Source: Macrostomum hystrix
Lineage: Eukaryota > Platyhelminthes > Macrostomidae
DNA length: 64,000 nucleotides
Direction: 5' to 3'
Assembly: GCA_950097015.1 (NCBI GenBank)
Contig: CATNEN010000007.1
Coordinates: forward strand, 10,789,001 to 10,853,000
Shown: positions 10,035 to 22,869 of the stretch, piece after piece
Layout: the number at the start of each line of letters is the position of its first letter
How positions within the stretch are numbered: the first letter of the stretch is position 1
Notes under the pieces: model-generated
What the model saw: only the letters and a program-made list of their open reading frames with translations
Told to the model about the DNA's origin: nothing
Database searches by the model: none
Position numbers and translations under genes: made by a program

Positions 10035-10504
10035 AGAGTTAAACTTAATTCGGACGTGTTCAATCGTTCGCAACCCGAGCGGTTTGTATATCAGACAACC
10101 AGAAGTTGATTTCGCAACTTTTTGGGACAGAAAAAACATTTATTTCAGTCGACAGGTATGACCTGGCCCGCCGACCAAGCCCGTTGAAGATTCTAACTTT
10201 GTTCTTTTGGATCTTTGCCACTTGCCGTCTCTGGCATCATAAGCATAATTAATGCCACTGCCGCGTGTAACACGACCCCCGCCCTGATCTCCAGTCGACC
10301 CAGCTGCTCCTCTACCGTCTAGTCGCCGCTTCTTGGTGACAATTATGTGCTTAAATAGAGGCTGATTGATGGGGAAGATGGAAGTGAGGGAAAATGAAGA
10401 ACAACAAGGAATTTGGTGTCACAACTGACGACTGAAGATGGGAGATGGGAAAGAGATTCCGTTTCTGAAAGATAATAAGCAGCTGGAAAGCAGGACGTGT
10501 TTTG

Positions 10505-12560
10505 CAAATTGAGGGAAGTGGTAGACTGGAGAAGGGACGTGGGAGACTCGAGAAGGGAAATGGGAGACTGGAGAAGGGACGTGGGAGACTGGAGAGGGGA
10601 AGGGGGAGACTCGAGAAGGGAAATGGGAGACTGGAGAAGGGACGTGGGAGCCTGGAGAGGGGAAATGGGAGACTGGGGAAGGGAAATGGGAGACTTTAGA
10701 GGGGAAGTGGGAGACTCGAGAAGGGAAGTGGAAGTCTGGAGAAGGGAACTGGAAGTCTGGAGAAGGGAAGTGGGAGCCTGTAGAAGGGAAATGGGAGCCT
10801 GGAGAAGGGAAATGGGAGACTGGAGAAGGGAAGTGGGAGACTGGGGAAGGGAAGTGGGAGACTGGGGAAGGGAAATGGGAGACTTTAGAGGGGAAGTGGG
10901 AGACTAAAGAAGGGAAATGGGAGACTGGAGAAGGGAAATAGGAGCCTGGAGAAGGGACGTGGGAGACTGGAGAAGGGAAATGGGAGACTGGAGAAGGGAA
11001 GTGGGAGCCTGGAGAAGGGAAGTGGGAGACTGGGGAAGGGAAATGGGAGACTGGAGAAGGGAAATGGGAGACAAGAGAGGGGAAGTGGGAGACTGGAGAA
11101 GGGACGTGGGAGACTGGAGAGGGGAAGTGGGAGACTAGAGAAGGGAAATGGGAGACTGGAGAAGGGAAACGGGAGACTAGAGAGGGGAAGTGGGAGACTG
11201 GAGAAGGGACGTGGGAGACTGGAGAGGGGAAGTGGGAGACTAGAGAAGGGAAATGGGAGACTGGAGAAGGGAAACGGGAGACTAGAGAGGGGAAGTGGGA
11301 GACTGGAGAAGGGACGTGGGAGACTGGAGAGGGGAAGTGGGAGCCTGGAGAAGGGAATTCGGAGACTAGAGAGGGGAAGTGGGAGACTAGAGAAGGGAAA
11401 TGGGAGCCTGGAGAGGGGAAGTGGGAGACTGGAGAAGGGAAGTGAGAGACAAGAGAGGGGAAGTGGGAGACTAGAGAGGGGAAGTGGGAGACTGGAGAAG
11501 GGACGTGGGAGACTGGAGAAGGGAAGTGGGAGACTGGAGAAGGGACGTGGGAGACTGGAGAGGGGAAGTGGGAGACTGGAGAAGGGAAGTGGGAGACTCG
11601 AGAAGGGAAGTGGAAGTCTGGAGAAGGGAACTGGAAGTCTGGAGAAGGGAAGTGGGAGCCTGTAGAAGGGAAATGGGAGCCTGGAGAAGGGAAATGGGAG
11701 ACTGGAGAAGGGAAGTGGGAGACTGGGGAAGGGAAGTGGGAGACTGGGGAAGGGAAATGGGAGACTTTAGAGGGGAAGTGGGAGACTAAAGAAGGGAAAT
11801 GGGAGACTGGAGAAGGGAAATAGGAGCCTGGAGAAGGGACGTGGGAGACTGGAGAAGGGAAATGGGAGACTGGAGAAGGGAAGTGGGAGCCTGGAGAAGG
11901 GAAGTGGGAGACTGGGGAAGGGAAATGGGAGACTGGAGAAGGGAAATGGGAGACAAGAGAGGGGAAGTGGGAGACTGGAGAAGGGACGTGGGAGACTGGA
12001 GAGGGGAAGTGGGAGACTAGAGAAGGGAAATGGGAGACTGGAGAAGGGAAACGGGAGACTAGAGAGGGGAAGTGGGAGACTGGAGAAGGGACGTGGGAGA
12101 CTGGAGAGGGGAAGTGGGAGACTAGAGAAGGGAAATGGGAGACTGGAGAAGGGAAACGGGAGACTAGAGAGGGGAAGTGGGAGACTGGAGAAGGGACGTG
12201 GGAGACTGGAGAGGGGAAGTGGGAGCCTGGAGAAGGGAATTCGGAGACTAGAGAGGGGAAGTGGGAGACTAGAGAAGGGAAATGGGAGCCTGGAGAGGGG
12301 AAGTGGGAGACTGGAGAAGGGAAGTGAGAGACAAGAGAGGGGAAGTGGGAGACTAGAGAGGGGAAGTGGGAGACTGGAGAAGGGACGTGGGAGACTGGAG
12401 AAGGGAAGTGGGAGACTGGAGAAGGGACGTGGGAGACTGGAGAGGGGAAGTGGGAGACTGGAGAAGGGAAGTGGGAGACTGGAGAAGGGACGTGGGAGAC
12501 TGGAGAGGGGAAGTGGGAGACTCGAGAAGGGAAGTGGGAGATTGGATAAGGACGTTGGAG
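10505..12560. repeat. 2-kb minisatellite of a 21-bp unit with an 882-bp higher-order duplication
   Basis: The core is GGGAGACTGGAGAAGGGAA plus two variable bases, period 21, about 98 copies. Variant patterns repeat at an offset of 882 bp (42 units): blocks starting near 10712 and 11594, and near 10917 and 11799, carry the same string of variants. Because 21 is a multiple of 3, several frames stay open, including a 754-codon minus-strand frame of a 7-residue Pro/Ser repeat. I treat that as a by-product of the period. About 500 bp of plain sequence on either side (10035-10504, 12561-13069) shows no gene. Confidence 0.96.
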
Positions 12561-13069
12561 ATGAGAGAAAGGTGAGGGAGGTGACAGCCGGAAGAGGCAG
12601 CGAAGAGCCAAATGGATCAAAGTATCTGTTAGTCTGATGGCGCTGCAACAAGGAAGTGAGACAAGAGGTGATGGAATGCTCATATCGGTTTTGCTACATC
12701 CATTTTCCGTTGATCAGTCTCTCAGCCTCGATCTCGCAGCCCCTATCGGCAAAAAATTTCCCCAAACATCCGGGACATGGCCGGTCTCAGCAGATCCTCA
12801 CAGAGTCTTAATGGAAACAAGGCTTTGTCGGGCCGAACACTTGGAAGGCTGCGAGAACAACAACTCAGCCGACCAGGTAATGAGAAGCGAGAACAGGAAG
12901 CGGAGGGGGAGGCGCCTGAGGTGAGGGCAGCTGCCTCCCGCAGTACGTGACACCTGTGAGGATCCTGGGCAAAGCTGTAATTAACTCCCGGCCGGCCTGA
13001 GCAGAACTAAAGCATGGAGCCCAGGAGGGCCCCGATTTGCGGACAGCCATTGGACTCAAGTTCGGTGAG

Positions 13070-13428
13070 GTCATTGACTAGAAGATTGGTCATTGACTAG
13101 AAGATCGGTCATAAACTAGAAGATTGGTCATTGACTAGAAGATTGGTCAGAAACTAGAAGATTGGTCATAAACTAGAAGATTGGTCATAAACTAGAAGAT
13201 TGGTCATTGACTAGAAGATTGGTCAGAAACTAGAAGATTGGGTCATTGACTAGAAGATTGGTCATGAGCTAGAAGATTGAGTCATTGACTAGAAGATTGG
13301 TCATGAGCTAGAAGATTGAGTCATTGACTAGAAGATTGGTCATGAGCTAGAAGATTGGGTCATTGACTAGAAGATTGGTCATGAGCTAGAAGATTGAGTC
13401 ATTGACTAGAAGATTGGTCATGAGCTAG
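13070..13428. repeat. 19-20-bp minisatellite (GACTAGAAGATTGGTCAT)
   Basis: About 18 copies with AT/AA/GA variants, including alternating long and short units in the second half. It lies a few hundred bases beyond the 3' end of VWA5A-like copy A. Confidence 0.95.
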
Positions 13429-13864
13429 TACTACAATAAGATACTATTACTATATTCTACTACTAAGCTTGAAGATGATCATAAACAAGAGGGTTTTAGT
13501 GGCTCGGGTTTTGCAGCAGGGCTTCAAACAAAAATCAGTAAAAACAATGGTCAAACACTTTGAATGCCACGACAGAAAACTAACTACAATGGGAGAACAG
13601 GGCACCTGTTCCACTGCAGCTAAAAGTAGCTCGTATATTTCTTACCTTTAGATCTGCTTGGTTAGACACAGACAAGATATTGTGCGGGGAATATCAGCGA
13701 CCTAAATGCACAAGGATAAATAGCTGAGGACCGAATAAAGACGACTTACAAAGGCTTACAAAAAAGCGAGTCACACAGGGCCACAACGAATGCGAAAGTC
13801 GCTACTACAAGTAGTGCGATGCGATGTCGACACGAACGCAAATTTCCCTTCGGACTCCAGCGAT

Positions 13865-16586
13865 TCAGTTCACGGCAGCGGCAGCAGCCAAGCTCTTCCC
13901 GACCAGCGCCCTCGCTGCCGCCATCACCTGGTCGACATCGAAGCTGCAGTCGGACTTCAGGAACTCCTTGGCCTTGTCCAGCAGCAGCTCCCATTCGGCG
14001 TGCTGGCTCTGCAGGTGAGACGCCAGGTGGGCGCAGACCAGAGCCGTGAACCAGGCGACCAGCGGCTGCAACAGTTGAGCCAGGTGGGTCAGTTCAATGG
14101 GAGTGAGGGACAGAGCGGTGAGACTGAGGCTGCAACTCCACTCACCACTCCGTCGGGTGCAGCCGCCTCCACCTCACTCCTGGCCAGGCCCAGAAGGCCC
14201 AGCAGCTCGTCGTCGATCTCCCAGCGACCGTCGAACTGCTGGCTGGCCGCTATCCTCAGAACGGCGTCACCGGCGCCGCTGCCCGACACCGAGTTTCTCG
14301 GCGCGACCGAAGAGCCGCAGGAGGTTTCGCTGCGTCTCACTGAAATGCGAGAGGGTGGAGCACAATGCGCTGGACAGATCTGCAGGCAAGCGGACACAAA
14401 CGGGGAGCTCAGCAGGAACTCACTACTGGCGCCCTTCTTCGACTTCCGGCCGAAGAAATTCATCAACGGAAGGCGGAAGTTGAAGAACGACTTGGAGCGG
14501 GCCTTGGCCCTCAGAGCTGAGTAAGCCATTGCATTGCTGTTGTCACAATAACTCGGCCCACCCAAGTCAGCGAGGCCCTGGATAATCAAAGCAAAAATTC
14601 AATGACTATTGCAATTTTGATCTTGCCAGGAATGCCAGAAACACTCACGCAGCTGGCCAGGCAGTACTTCAGCTCCCTTTCTTCCTCCACTGGCTTTACC
14701 AAGGCGGCATGCGGCTCGCCGGACTCTCGGTCGATGCCGACGAAAGCGGTGCACGCGGTGACGATGTTAGTTGCGACGCTCAGCGCCACGATGCTCTGGG
14801 TGTGCTGCCCTGTCCGATTCTCGTCAGTCCACTCCTTCAGCTGCAGCCGAGCAGCCGCTCGGTGCACCAGCATCGAGTCCGCAAGACGCGCAGCTGTTCG
14901 TGAACTGCCGACGGCCTCACCTGCCAAGGCGGTGAGTTCCGGTGCCGCTGTCTCACCTGACGCATCTGTGACCTCATCCTTCTGCAAAGCCACGGCTGCA
15001 GTCGGAGGAGCGGCCTCACAAACCACCGTCATGTCGTGACCGCCGATCAAGCTCCGGACGGTGACGGTGACGCTGCTGCTCGACGCTTCAGGGCAGAGCA
15101 GTAGGAAGGCGCTCAAATGAGTCAGCGACGCGGCCGTCAGGTCGCTCGGCACGGTGCCGAGCAGCACGGAGTCTCCGTCGGGACCGCACGCAGTCAGCTG
15201 CAGATTCTCCACACAGGGCAGCTGGGCGGCCTTCAGCAGCCCGATCACCGACCGTCTCAACTGACCGGAGTCGCCGTCTCGGACGAATTCGGCTCGACCG
15301 CGACCGACTCGAGCGACGCCCTTCACCAGACTGGTGGACGCTCCGTGACCGATGCCGATGGCAAACACTCGACTGGCGCGACCGTCGCTGCAGTTGCTCA
15401 GCACGAGCTCCTTCACCTGCTCCACGTTGCTCACCTCACCGTCCGTGAGCAGAATCAGTCGAGTCTGGCAGTCCTTGGACCGGTTCTCAAACGCCCACTT
15501 CAGAGGCTTCAGGATCTCTGTGCCTCCCATGTCCGCGCTCATCCGCGCCTGCAGCTCAAGAGCCTCCTTCAGCCTGGCCTCGCTGTACGGCTGGCTTGTT
15601 GAGAACAGCTTGTCAAAGGTCGAGCCGAAGCTGACGATGTTGAAGCGGCAGGATCGCGGCAGCGACTTCAGGAACAGCAGCAGCGCCTCCTTCGCCGCCG
15701 AAATGTTGCTACCACCCATGGAGCCGCTGCGGTCCACAACGATGACGAACTCCTTGGGCGAGTCGCCAGCCATCTGCAGCTGCGAGTTGTCCAAGAAGCA
15801 GGTGAGCGCAGCCGCCTCTCGACGGAAGAGCTCGTTGTCTCCGCAGCTTCCGGCCTCTCGCACGAGCATCGCGCCGCATGCTGGAGGCTCGAACTCGACA
15901 GTCAGCTCGATGTCGCAGTCGGGCCGGAGATCCGTCACCGAGAACTCGTCCCGACCCGGTTGCCATCGCAACGAGCCCTGGTTGCACCGGAGCTTCCGCA
16001 GGAGAGCGGAGCTGCTATCGACGCGACCCTCGAATCTCAGCTGCGACAGCCACGGCGACGACACCCCGGCTGCTGACGCTGCGGCCTCTGCACGCTTCGG
16101 CGGCTTGTCGCCGTCTTTCATCTCCGGCTTGTACCTCGGCACCAGCACCCTCGGAATAGTCAGCGCGGCCACCCATCGCTCCGGGGCCTCCAGCGACACC
16201 AGCGACCGCATGCGGATCTTCACCTGACCGCCTGACGACACGTTGCCAAGGTAGAAGTTCATCAGGTCCGACGTCTCATCGGACTCCGACGCGAGCGCCG
16301 CTGACCGACCCTGATCTATCGCGGCCCTGTACGCCGACTCCGCCTCCGATTTCTCCCTGCACTCGCACTCCACTGTGCGTCCATTTAGCTCCGCCTCGAG
16401 TCGGTAGACCGCCGACGAGTCGTCCACCGGGAACACGAACCAGACGTCCTTCAGCGACTCCTCAGTCCTGTTCTCGTACGTCAGCGAGTAGGCGCAGTCC
16501 GCCAGCCAGCCCGACACGCTGACGAACACGGCAGAGTCCAGCAGCGTCAGGGTGCTGGCCGACGAGCACTTTACCCAGTCGGACAT
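13865..16586 (-). CDS. VWA5A-like protein, copy A (VIT + vWA domains), 828 aa
   Basis: Exons on the minus strand: 16586-14649, 14577-14424, 14339-14146, 14065-13865; phases close. Residues about 1-135 are a VIT domain (YENRTEESLKDVWFVFPVD, then EAESAYRAAIDQG). Residues about 280-450 are a vWA domain with an intact MIDAS: DRSGS at 285-289, Thr in GGTE near 356, Asp in LTDGE near 382. The C-terminus carries LADSMLVHRAAARLQLKEW and ends with a WELLLDKAKEFL segment typical of VWA5A relatives. These are intracellular proteins of uncertain function, VWA5A having been called a candidate tumour suppressor. The 84-bp intron 2 is in frame and could be retained. ATTCTAG lies five bases before the ATG, a possible trans-splice or 5'UTR acceptor. 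Exon 1 is nearly identical to copy B, while exons 2-4 and about 330 bp of 3' flank match copy C. Confidence 0.92.
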
Positions 16587-17544
16587 GGTGGCTAGAATGC
16601 AGTGTTGGTGAATAATGAATTCTATTCGGTAATCCCCGCGCTGCAGTACTCCTAGCTCTGGCTTGCTGCACTTCTTTATCTGAATTCAGTTTGCTAACTC
16701 TATTGCACATTGGCCTTGCTCTTCGTTGCCATGGGGACGGTTGGGGTTGCTCTCTAGGTGCAGACATAGGATTGATGAAAAAGGACGTACAGAATGGCAG
16801 CGTACGCTATTTATGACTTGTCGAGAAAGTACCCAGGGGGAGAGAGGGAGAGAAGAGATCGTGTGCGTGTGTTGTGCTTGTCCCGAGAAGCACTCTACTG
16901 TTACATTTTCGTGAGAGACATCTAAAGCTAGTTTTCCCGTGCGCTGGTCTGGGCGATCGATAATGGCAGGAATTGGGTCTCCGCTGCGCCTGCTGGCAGC
17001 TGCCGGACATGAAGGCAGTGGAGGCTGTGCTTAGTGCTCACAGTATTGGCTTGTACCGGCATGCAAAAGGAAACTATTATATCAGAATGGTTACAAAACT
17101 GGTTAAAATATGTCAGGCATGAAATAACTTGATGAGGCGAGTGTTGAGGCGGGGGTGTGATTGCGAGCTCTGGGTGTACATAATGGTGTAGACTGAATTT
17201 TGCCGACAGTAAACAAGCAAGATTGAGGAAACTAACACACAGGGCTTTGAATTTCTGAAAGAAAGCTTTTTGATTTGAGCTTTAGCCTATCACAAAACTT
17301 GATAAATCATAGCAAATAGCTGCTCTTTGCAAGTAAAATTCGACTGCTTAACCTGACTGTTTTGCTCTAACTCTGAATTGCACTAGAAAATAAGGCGAAA
17401 GAGTGAGTCGAAGGATTTCAAATGCTTAAAAAACAATTTTAATGTATAAGTTAAAGTGGTGATCCCAGTGATTATACTGCCCTCAAATCAGGCAATGCCG
17501 AGAGCCACTACCAAACATGGTATGCGCACTCCTAACTGTGGTAG
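16587..17544. other. Spacer upstream of VWA5A-like copy A
   Basis: No gene recognised. On the minus strand this is the promoter side of copy A and should hold its control elements. Confidence 0.5.
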
Positions 17545-18112
17545 CTAATCAGATTCAGTCTGGGTGGCAGCCAATCAGATACAGTCTGGATGGCAGCCAA
17601 TCAGATTCAGTCTGGGTGGCAGCCAATCAGATTCAGTCTGGGTGGCAGCCAATCAGATACAGTCTGGATGGCAGCCAATCAGATTCAGTCTGGGTGGCAG
17701 CCAATCAGATTCAGTCTGGGTGGCAGCCAATCAGATACAGTCTGGATGGCAGCCAATCAGATTCAGTCTGGGTGGCAGCCAATCAGATTCAGTCTGGGTG
17801 GCAGCCAATCAGATTCAGTCTGGGTGGCAGCCAATCAGATACAGTCTGGGTGGCAGCCAATCAGATTCGGTCTGGGTGGCAGCCAATCAGATACAGTCTG
17901 GGTGGCAGCCAATCAGATACAGTCTGGGTGGCAGCCAATCAGATACAGTCTGGGTGGCAGCCAATCAGATACAGTCTGGATGGCAGCCAATCAGTTACAG
18001 TCTGAGTGGCAGCCAATCAGATACAGTCTGGGTGGCAGCCAATCAGATACAGTCTGGGTGGCAGCCAATCCGATACAGTCTGGGTGGCAGCCAATCAGAT
18101 GTAGTCCAATCG
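17545..18112. repeat. 26-bp repeat array with a CCAAT box in each unit, about 21 copies
   Basis: Each 26-bp unit contains GGTGGCAGCCAATCAGATAC or a one- to two-base variant. The core GCCAATCAG is a full NF-Y (CCAAT) consensus, so about 21 sites recur at a fixed 26-bp spacing, on the plus strand. The array starts about 12 bp past the stop codon of copy B, inside its likely 3'UTR, and lies about 1 kb upstream of copy A's start. Confidence 0.95.
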
Positions 18113-18123
18113 GCAATCCCTTT

Positions 18124-21100
18124 CTAACTAGCAAGCGCGCTGGCATCGGGACGCCGATTAATAAGTGCCTCCGCCTCTGTCAGCAACTGAACGGCTGAGT
18201 GGTTTTGGCAGGCGGTGGCCAGATAGTCGCGGGCTTTGCCAGCCAGCAGCTCCCACTCGTCTCGCTGGCTGGCCAGTCGTACAGCCAGTTGAGCGCAGAT
18301 CAGGGCAGTGAACCAGGCCGAGAGGGGCTGCAAATGTTTGTTGAGGTTTACGATAAATAGTGGCAGCCTCGCAGGTGTTTCGTGATTGCAGGGTTACAAA
18401 TGCCTTTAACACTCGTGCCTTTCAGTTCTAGCTAGCAGTAGAAAGACCAAGTTACGAGCTATTTTGCCCAGCGGAAAAAGCACGGGCTATTTCAAATACT
18501 TTGCCTACTTCACGACAGCTCCCAAACCAAATGACCGATTTCCGTGAAAGTCCACTGTATGGATCAAAGTTTTCTGGCCATTACGATGAACGGGTTTTCA
18601 AAGCCGTCCAAGTCAGCATCGTCCAGATATTCAGCGATTCTTGTCGAAGACCCTGGTAACAAGAACCAGTAACATTGCCCAGTATAAACTTCTATTGCGA
18701 ATCCATATTGGTTTAAAAATTAACAAATTAGAAATTTAGTGAATCTAAAATAGTCATCAATTATAGACGACACGGTTGCGGGACAACATTTTGGGAGCAG
18801 AAAAAATATGCCTACAATGGTGGTTCTTTCCGCCAGACACACTGACGAGAATCTTTGAACATCTCAACGATGCCTGTGTTCTGTGATTCTGGAAGTTGTC
18901 TCATCTGATGGAGCGTTAAAAGTTTAGCCCGCGTTATGGATTTTCACGCGATTGGTTGAATATTTTATGAGATACAGAAACAGAAGCAACTGGGTATTTG
19001 AAACACCTCCTATGCTCTTTCTACTGTTAAAGAAATTATTCAGCCTCCAGCCCACATGCTGTTGTTCTCAAAGCCCTCCCGCGAACTTGCAACAAAACCG
19101 ATCACTCATTTTGCCTCGAGTGTTAAAAAACTCCTGGATGGCAGAGGCAACACGAGTGTCCGAGTGATTCTCCAATGCAACATTTGCACTTTTATTCTAG
19201 CTGTAGAATGCCTTATCAGAAGGTTTGCAGGTCAGCTGCCGCAATGTTCCTCCAGTAACAGGTCAGTTTGCTCACCACTCCGTCGGGTGCAGCCGCCTCC
19301 ACCTCACTCCTGGCTAGACCCAGCAGGCCCAGCAGCTCGTCGTCGATCTCCCAGCGACCGTCGAACTGCTGGCAGGCCGCGATCCTCAGCACGGCATCCT
19401 CAGTGCCGCTGCCCGACACCGAGACGCCAGAGGAAGCGCCTGGTGGCTTGGCGGATGACCTGTTGTTTGACTTCGCAGCCCCGCCAATTGGGCCTGGCGC
19501 AGCTGAGATGGTCGCAGCGCTGGCCCTGCCTGCAAAGCCGTGGACGGACTGGACATTGTGAGGAAGTTGGAGGAATTTGAAACTCTTGAACAGTGGGGGC
19601 AGTGGTAATTCTAGTGGTACATTGGAAAGTCTGGGGCAGTGAGATTTCTTAAGCAGTTGGCAAAACTGCATCTGACACTCCGATATCCAGAGCTATACAA
19701 AAGGTTTCGAAGAAGCGGTGTTCGCATGGCTCCCTCACTGAAGCTTACCACGACTGAGCGAACCAAAAGATGGTAGTTTAAAGCTGAGCCAGGAGGAGCC
19801 CGACTGCCTCTGCGGCGCTGGAGGGGACGCCGGTGCGCCGCTGATGCACTGGCTGCGCTCTGGTTGCATCGGGTTGTGCAACTGAACGGACCGCTGCTTA
19901 GGGTGGCAGGGGAAAAAAATTATCGGTAGATTCAGACAAAAGAAAACGCTAAATATCAACAAGAATTCTGCCTCACATTCGTTTTCGGAGAGGCCATCCG
20001 AGGCGCGAATTTGAAGATCTGCATGGACTGAATCCTGGGCGACTTCGCCCAAGCGGCATGCGGCTCGCCGGACTCTCGGTCGATGCCGACGAAAGCGGTG
20101 CACGCGGTGACGATGTTAGTTGCGACGCTCAGCGCCACGATGCTCTGGGTGTGCTGCCCTGTCCGATTCTCGTCAGTCCACTCCTTCAGCTGCAGCCGAG
20201 CAGCCGCTCGGTGCACCAGCATCGAGTCCGCCAGACGCGCAGCTATTCGTGAACTGCCGACGGCCTCACCTGCAAAGGCGGTGAGTTCCGGTGCCGCTGT
20301 CTCGCCTGACGCATCTGTGACCTCATCCTTCTGCAAAGCCACGGCTGCAGTCGGAGGAGCGGCCTCACAAACCACCGTCATGTCGTGACCGCCGATCAAG
20401 CTCCGGACGGTGACGGTGACGCTGCTGCTCGACGCTTCAGGGCAGAGCAGTAGGAAGGCGCTCAAATGAGTCAGCGACGCGGCCGTCAGGTCGCTCGGCA
20501 CGGTGCCGAGCAGCACGGAGTCTCCGTCGGGACCGCACGCAGTCAGCTGCAGATTCTCCACACAGGGCAGCTGGGCGGCCTTCAGCAGCCCGATCACCGA
20601 CCGTCTCAACTGACCGGAGTCGCCGTCTCGGACGAATTCGGCTCGACCGCGACCGACTCGAGCGACGCCCTTCACCAGACTGGTGGACGCTCCGTGACCG
20701 ATGCCGATGGCAAACACTCGACTGGCGCGACCGTCGCTGCAGTTGCTCAGCACGAGCTCCTTCACCTGCTCCACGTTGCTCACCTCACCGTCCGTGAGCA
20801 GAATCAGTCGAGTCTGGCAGTCCTTGGACCGGTTCTCAAACGCCCACTTCAGAGGCTTCAGGATCTCTGTGCCTCCCATGTCCGCGCTCATCCGCGCCTG
20901 CAGCTCAAGAGCCTCCTTCAGCCTGGCCTCGCTGTACGGCTGGCTTGTTGAGAACAGCTTGTCAAAGGTCGAGCCGAAGCTGACGATGTTGAAGCGGCAG
21001 GATCGCGGCAGCGACTTCAGGAACAGCAGCAGCGCCTCCTTCGCCGCCGAAATGTTGCTACCACCCATGGAGCCGCTGCGGTCCACAACGATGACGAACT

Positions 21101-21935
21101 CCTTGGGCGAGTCGCCAGCCATCTGCAGCTGCGAGTTGTCCAAGAAGCAGGTGAGCGCAGCCGCCTCTCGACGGAAGAGCTCGTTGTCTCCGCAGCTTCC
21201 GGCCTCTCGCACGAGCATCGCGCCGCATGCTGGAGGCTCGAACTCGACAGTCAGCTCGATGTCGCAGTCGGGCCGGAGATCCGTCACCGAGAACTCGTCC
21301 CGACCCGGTTGCCATCGCAACGAGCCCTGGTTGCACCGGAGCTTCCGCAGGAGAGCGGAGCTGCTATCGACGCGACCCTCGAATCTCAGCTGCGACAGCC
21401 ACGGCGACGACACCCCGGCTGCTGACGCTGCGGCCTCTGCACGCTTCGGCGGCTTGTCGCCGTCTTTCATCTCCGGCTTGTACCTCGGCACCAGCACCCT
21501 CGGAATAGTCAGCGCGGCCACCCATCGCTCCGGGGCCTCCAGCGACACCAGCGACCGCATGCGGATCTTCACCTGACCGCCTGACGACACGTTGCCAAGG
21601 TAGAAGTTCATCAGGTCCGACGTCTCATCGGACTCCGACGCGAGCGCCGCCGACCGACCCTGATCTATCGCGGCCCTGTACGCCGACTCCGCCTCCGATT
21701 TCTCCCTGCACTCGCACTCCACTGTGCGTCCATTTAGCTCCGCCTCGAGTCGGTAGACCGCCGACGAGTCGTCCACCGGGAACACGAACCAGACGTCCTT
21801 CAGCGACTCCTCAGTCCTGTTCTCGTACGTCAGCGAGTAGGCGCAGTCCGCCAGCCAGCCCGACACGCTGACGAACACGGCAGAGTCCAGCAGCGTCAGG
21901 GTGCTGGCCGACGAGCACTTTACCCAGTCGGACAT
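18124..21935 (-). CDS. VWA5A-like protein, copy B (VIT + vWA domains), 853 aa
   Basis: Exons on the minus strand: 21935-19977, 19893-19749, 19529-19276, 18327-18124; phases close. VIT and vWA domains with intact MIDAS are as in copy A, and I see only two amino-acid differences over the shared exon 1 region. After the shared GIDRESGEPHAA the sequence changes abruptly to a private 25-residue tail. Exon 2 (HNPMQPERSQCISG, then WLSFKLPSFGSLSRG) is only distantly similar to that of A and C. Exon 3 has a private N-terminal half, then the common DAVLRIAACQQFDGRWEIDD. Exon 4 is a diverged version (about half the residues changed) of the WELL-containing C-terminus. The copy is therefore an old paralog carrying a recently homogenised exon 1. 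Copy A follows in the same orientation 1.5 kb downstream. Confidence 0.88.
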
Positions 21936-22869
21936 GGTTTGCAGTTTTGGTCTTCGCAAAAAGCATGCAGTTTTAATTGGAGAATTTAGCGTGCGTCTTG
22001 TATAAGCCTGACTTTCTGTTGATGCACAGAATGTATAGGGGCCTTGGTTTTTTCTGTTTTGCCTGACTTGGTTTAAGCCATATATATGTTTTGTTAGTGC
22101 AGTGCCAACTCAGCTTACACGCTGCTATCTGAATCAGACTTGTGCAATGCAAATGGACGTGGAGTGTGTCTCGCATTCTGCGTATGAGCTTGTCCGCCAC
22201 GCACAGTCTTGGCCCAGAGATTCAGATTCTAAAAATAGAAATGGCGTCACTGCCAATTGGCTGCATGACAAGAGGCAACTTCATGCTGCAGGTTATGTCT
22301 ACTCCTATGCCTATTAATAACCTGGATGGAGTCAATGGGGACATTGCTTTAGAGTGTTTTATTTGAGACCTTTTTGTCAGGGCATGATTAGTCTAGTTTG
22401 AAGTTTGATCTGAGCTAGATTATTTAAATGAGTACTTTAGTTATTTGCCTGGCTTCGCATACGTGGAGAAGGCAATGGAGGATAGTTAAATGGCAGAAGG
22501 GGCTCACTCATAGGTAGTACTTCCCCGAAGTTACCGTCCCATTACTTCATATATGGTATATATTCTTATGTCAAATGGCTCGTTTCATTGAGTTGGTTTC
22601 TCTGCCATTCAAGCTCACAAATCCGACCACGACTATAGTAGATGAAAAACTCGTGAGTCTATTAATATCACTAATTAAGCACTCCAATCCCAGTAGACAC
22701 AAGCAGAATTTTACCATAGACTAAAGCTCAGTAAAACCTCTTTTGACCCAAAGACTCAGAGCAACAAGGCCCACAGCTGATTTTGTGAGCAAGAGATCTG
22801 AGATCGCTGGGACACTGAGCAGCTGTTCCTTTGCTCATTTCACAAACACGGCAGAGCGCAGCCACCCAG
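21936..22869. other. Divergent promoter region between VWA5A-like copy B and the kinesin gene
   Basis: About 930 bp with no recognised exon. Both flanking genes start outward from here. I see no clear TATA/initiator pair. Confidence 0.5.

Noticed and set aside
10419-12683. 754-codon minus-strand reading frame with a 7-residue Pro/Ser/Val repeat
   Set aside because: It is the 21-bp minisatellite read in frame; 21 is divisible by 3, so several frames on both strands stay open, and the flanks encode nothing recognisable.
15352-16227. 291-codon plus-strand frame, repeated at 20701-21576 and (minus) 37506-38381
   Set aside because: Antisense shadow of VWA5A-like exon 1; it recurs in all three copies only because the exon is conserved.
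17517-18198. Three overlapping forward frames of about 160-200 codons
   Set aside because: Product of the 26-bp CCAAT repeat; all three frames encode the same shifted repeat peptide, and there is no start context or domain.
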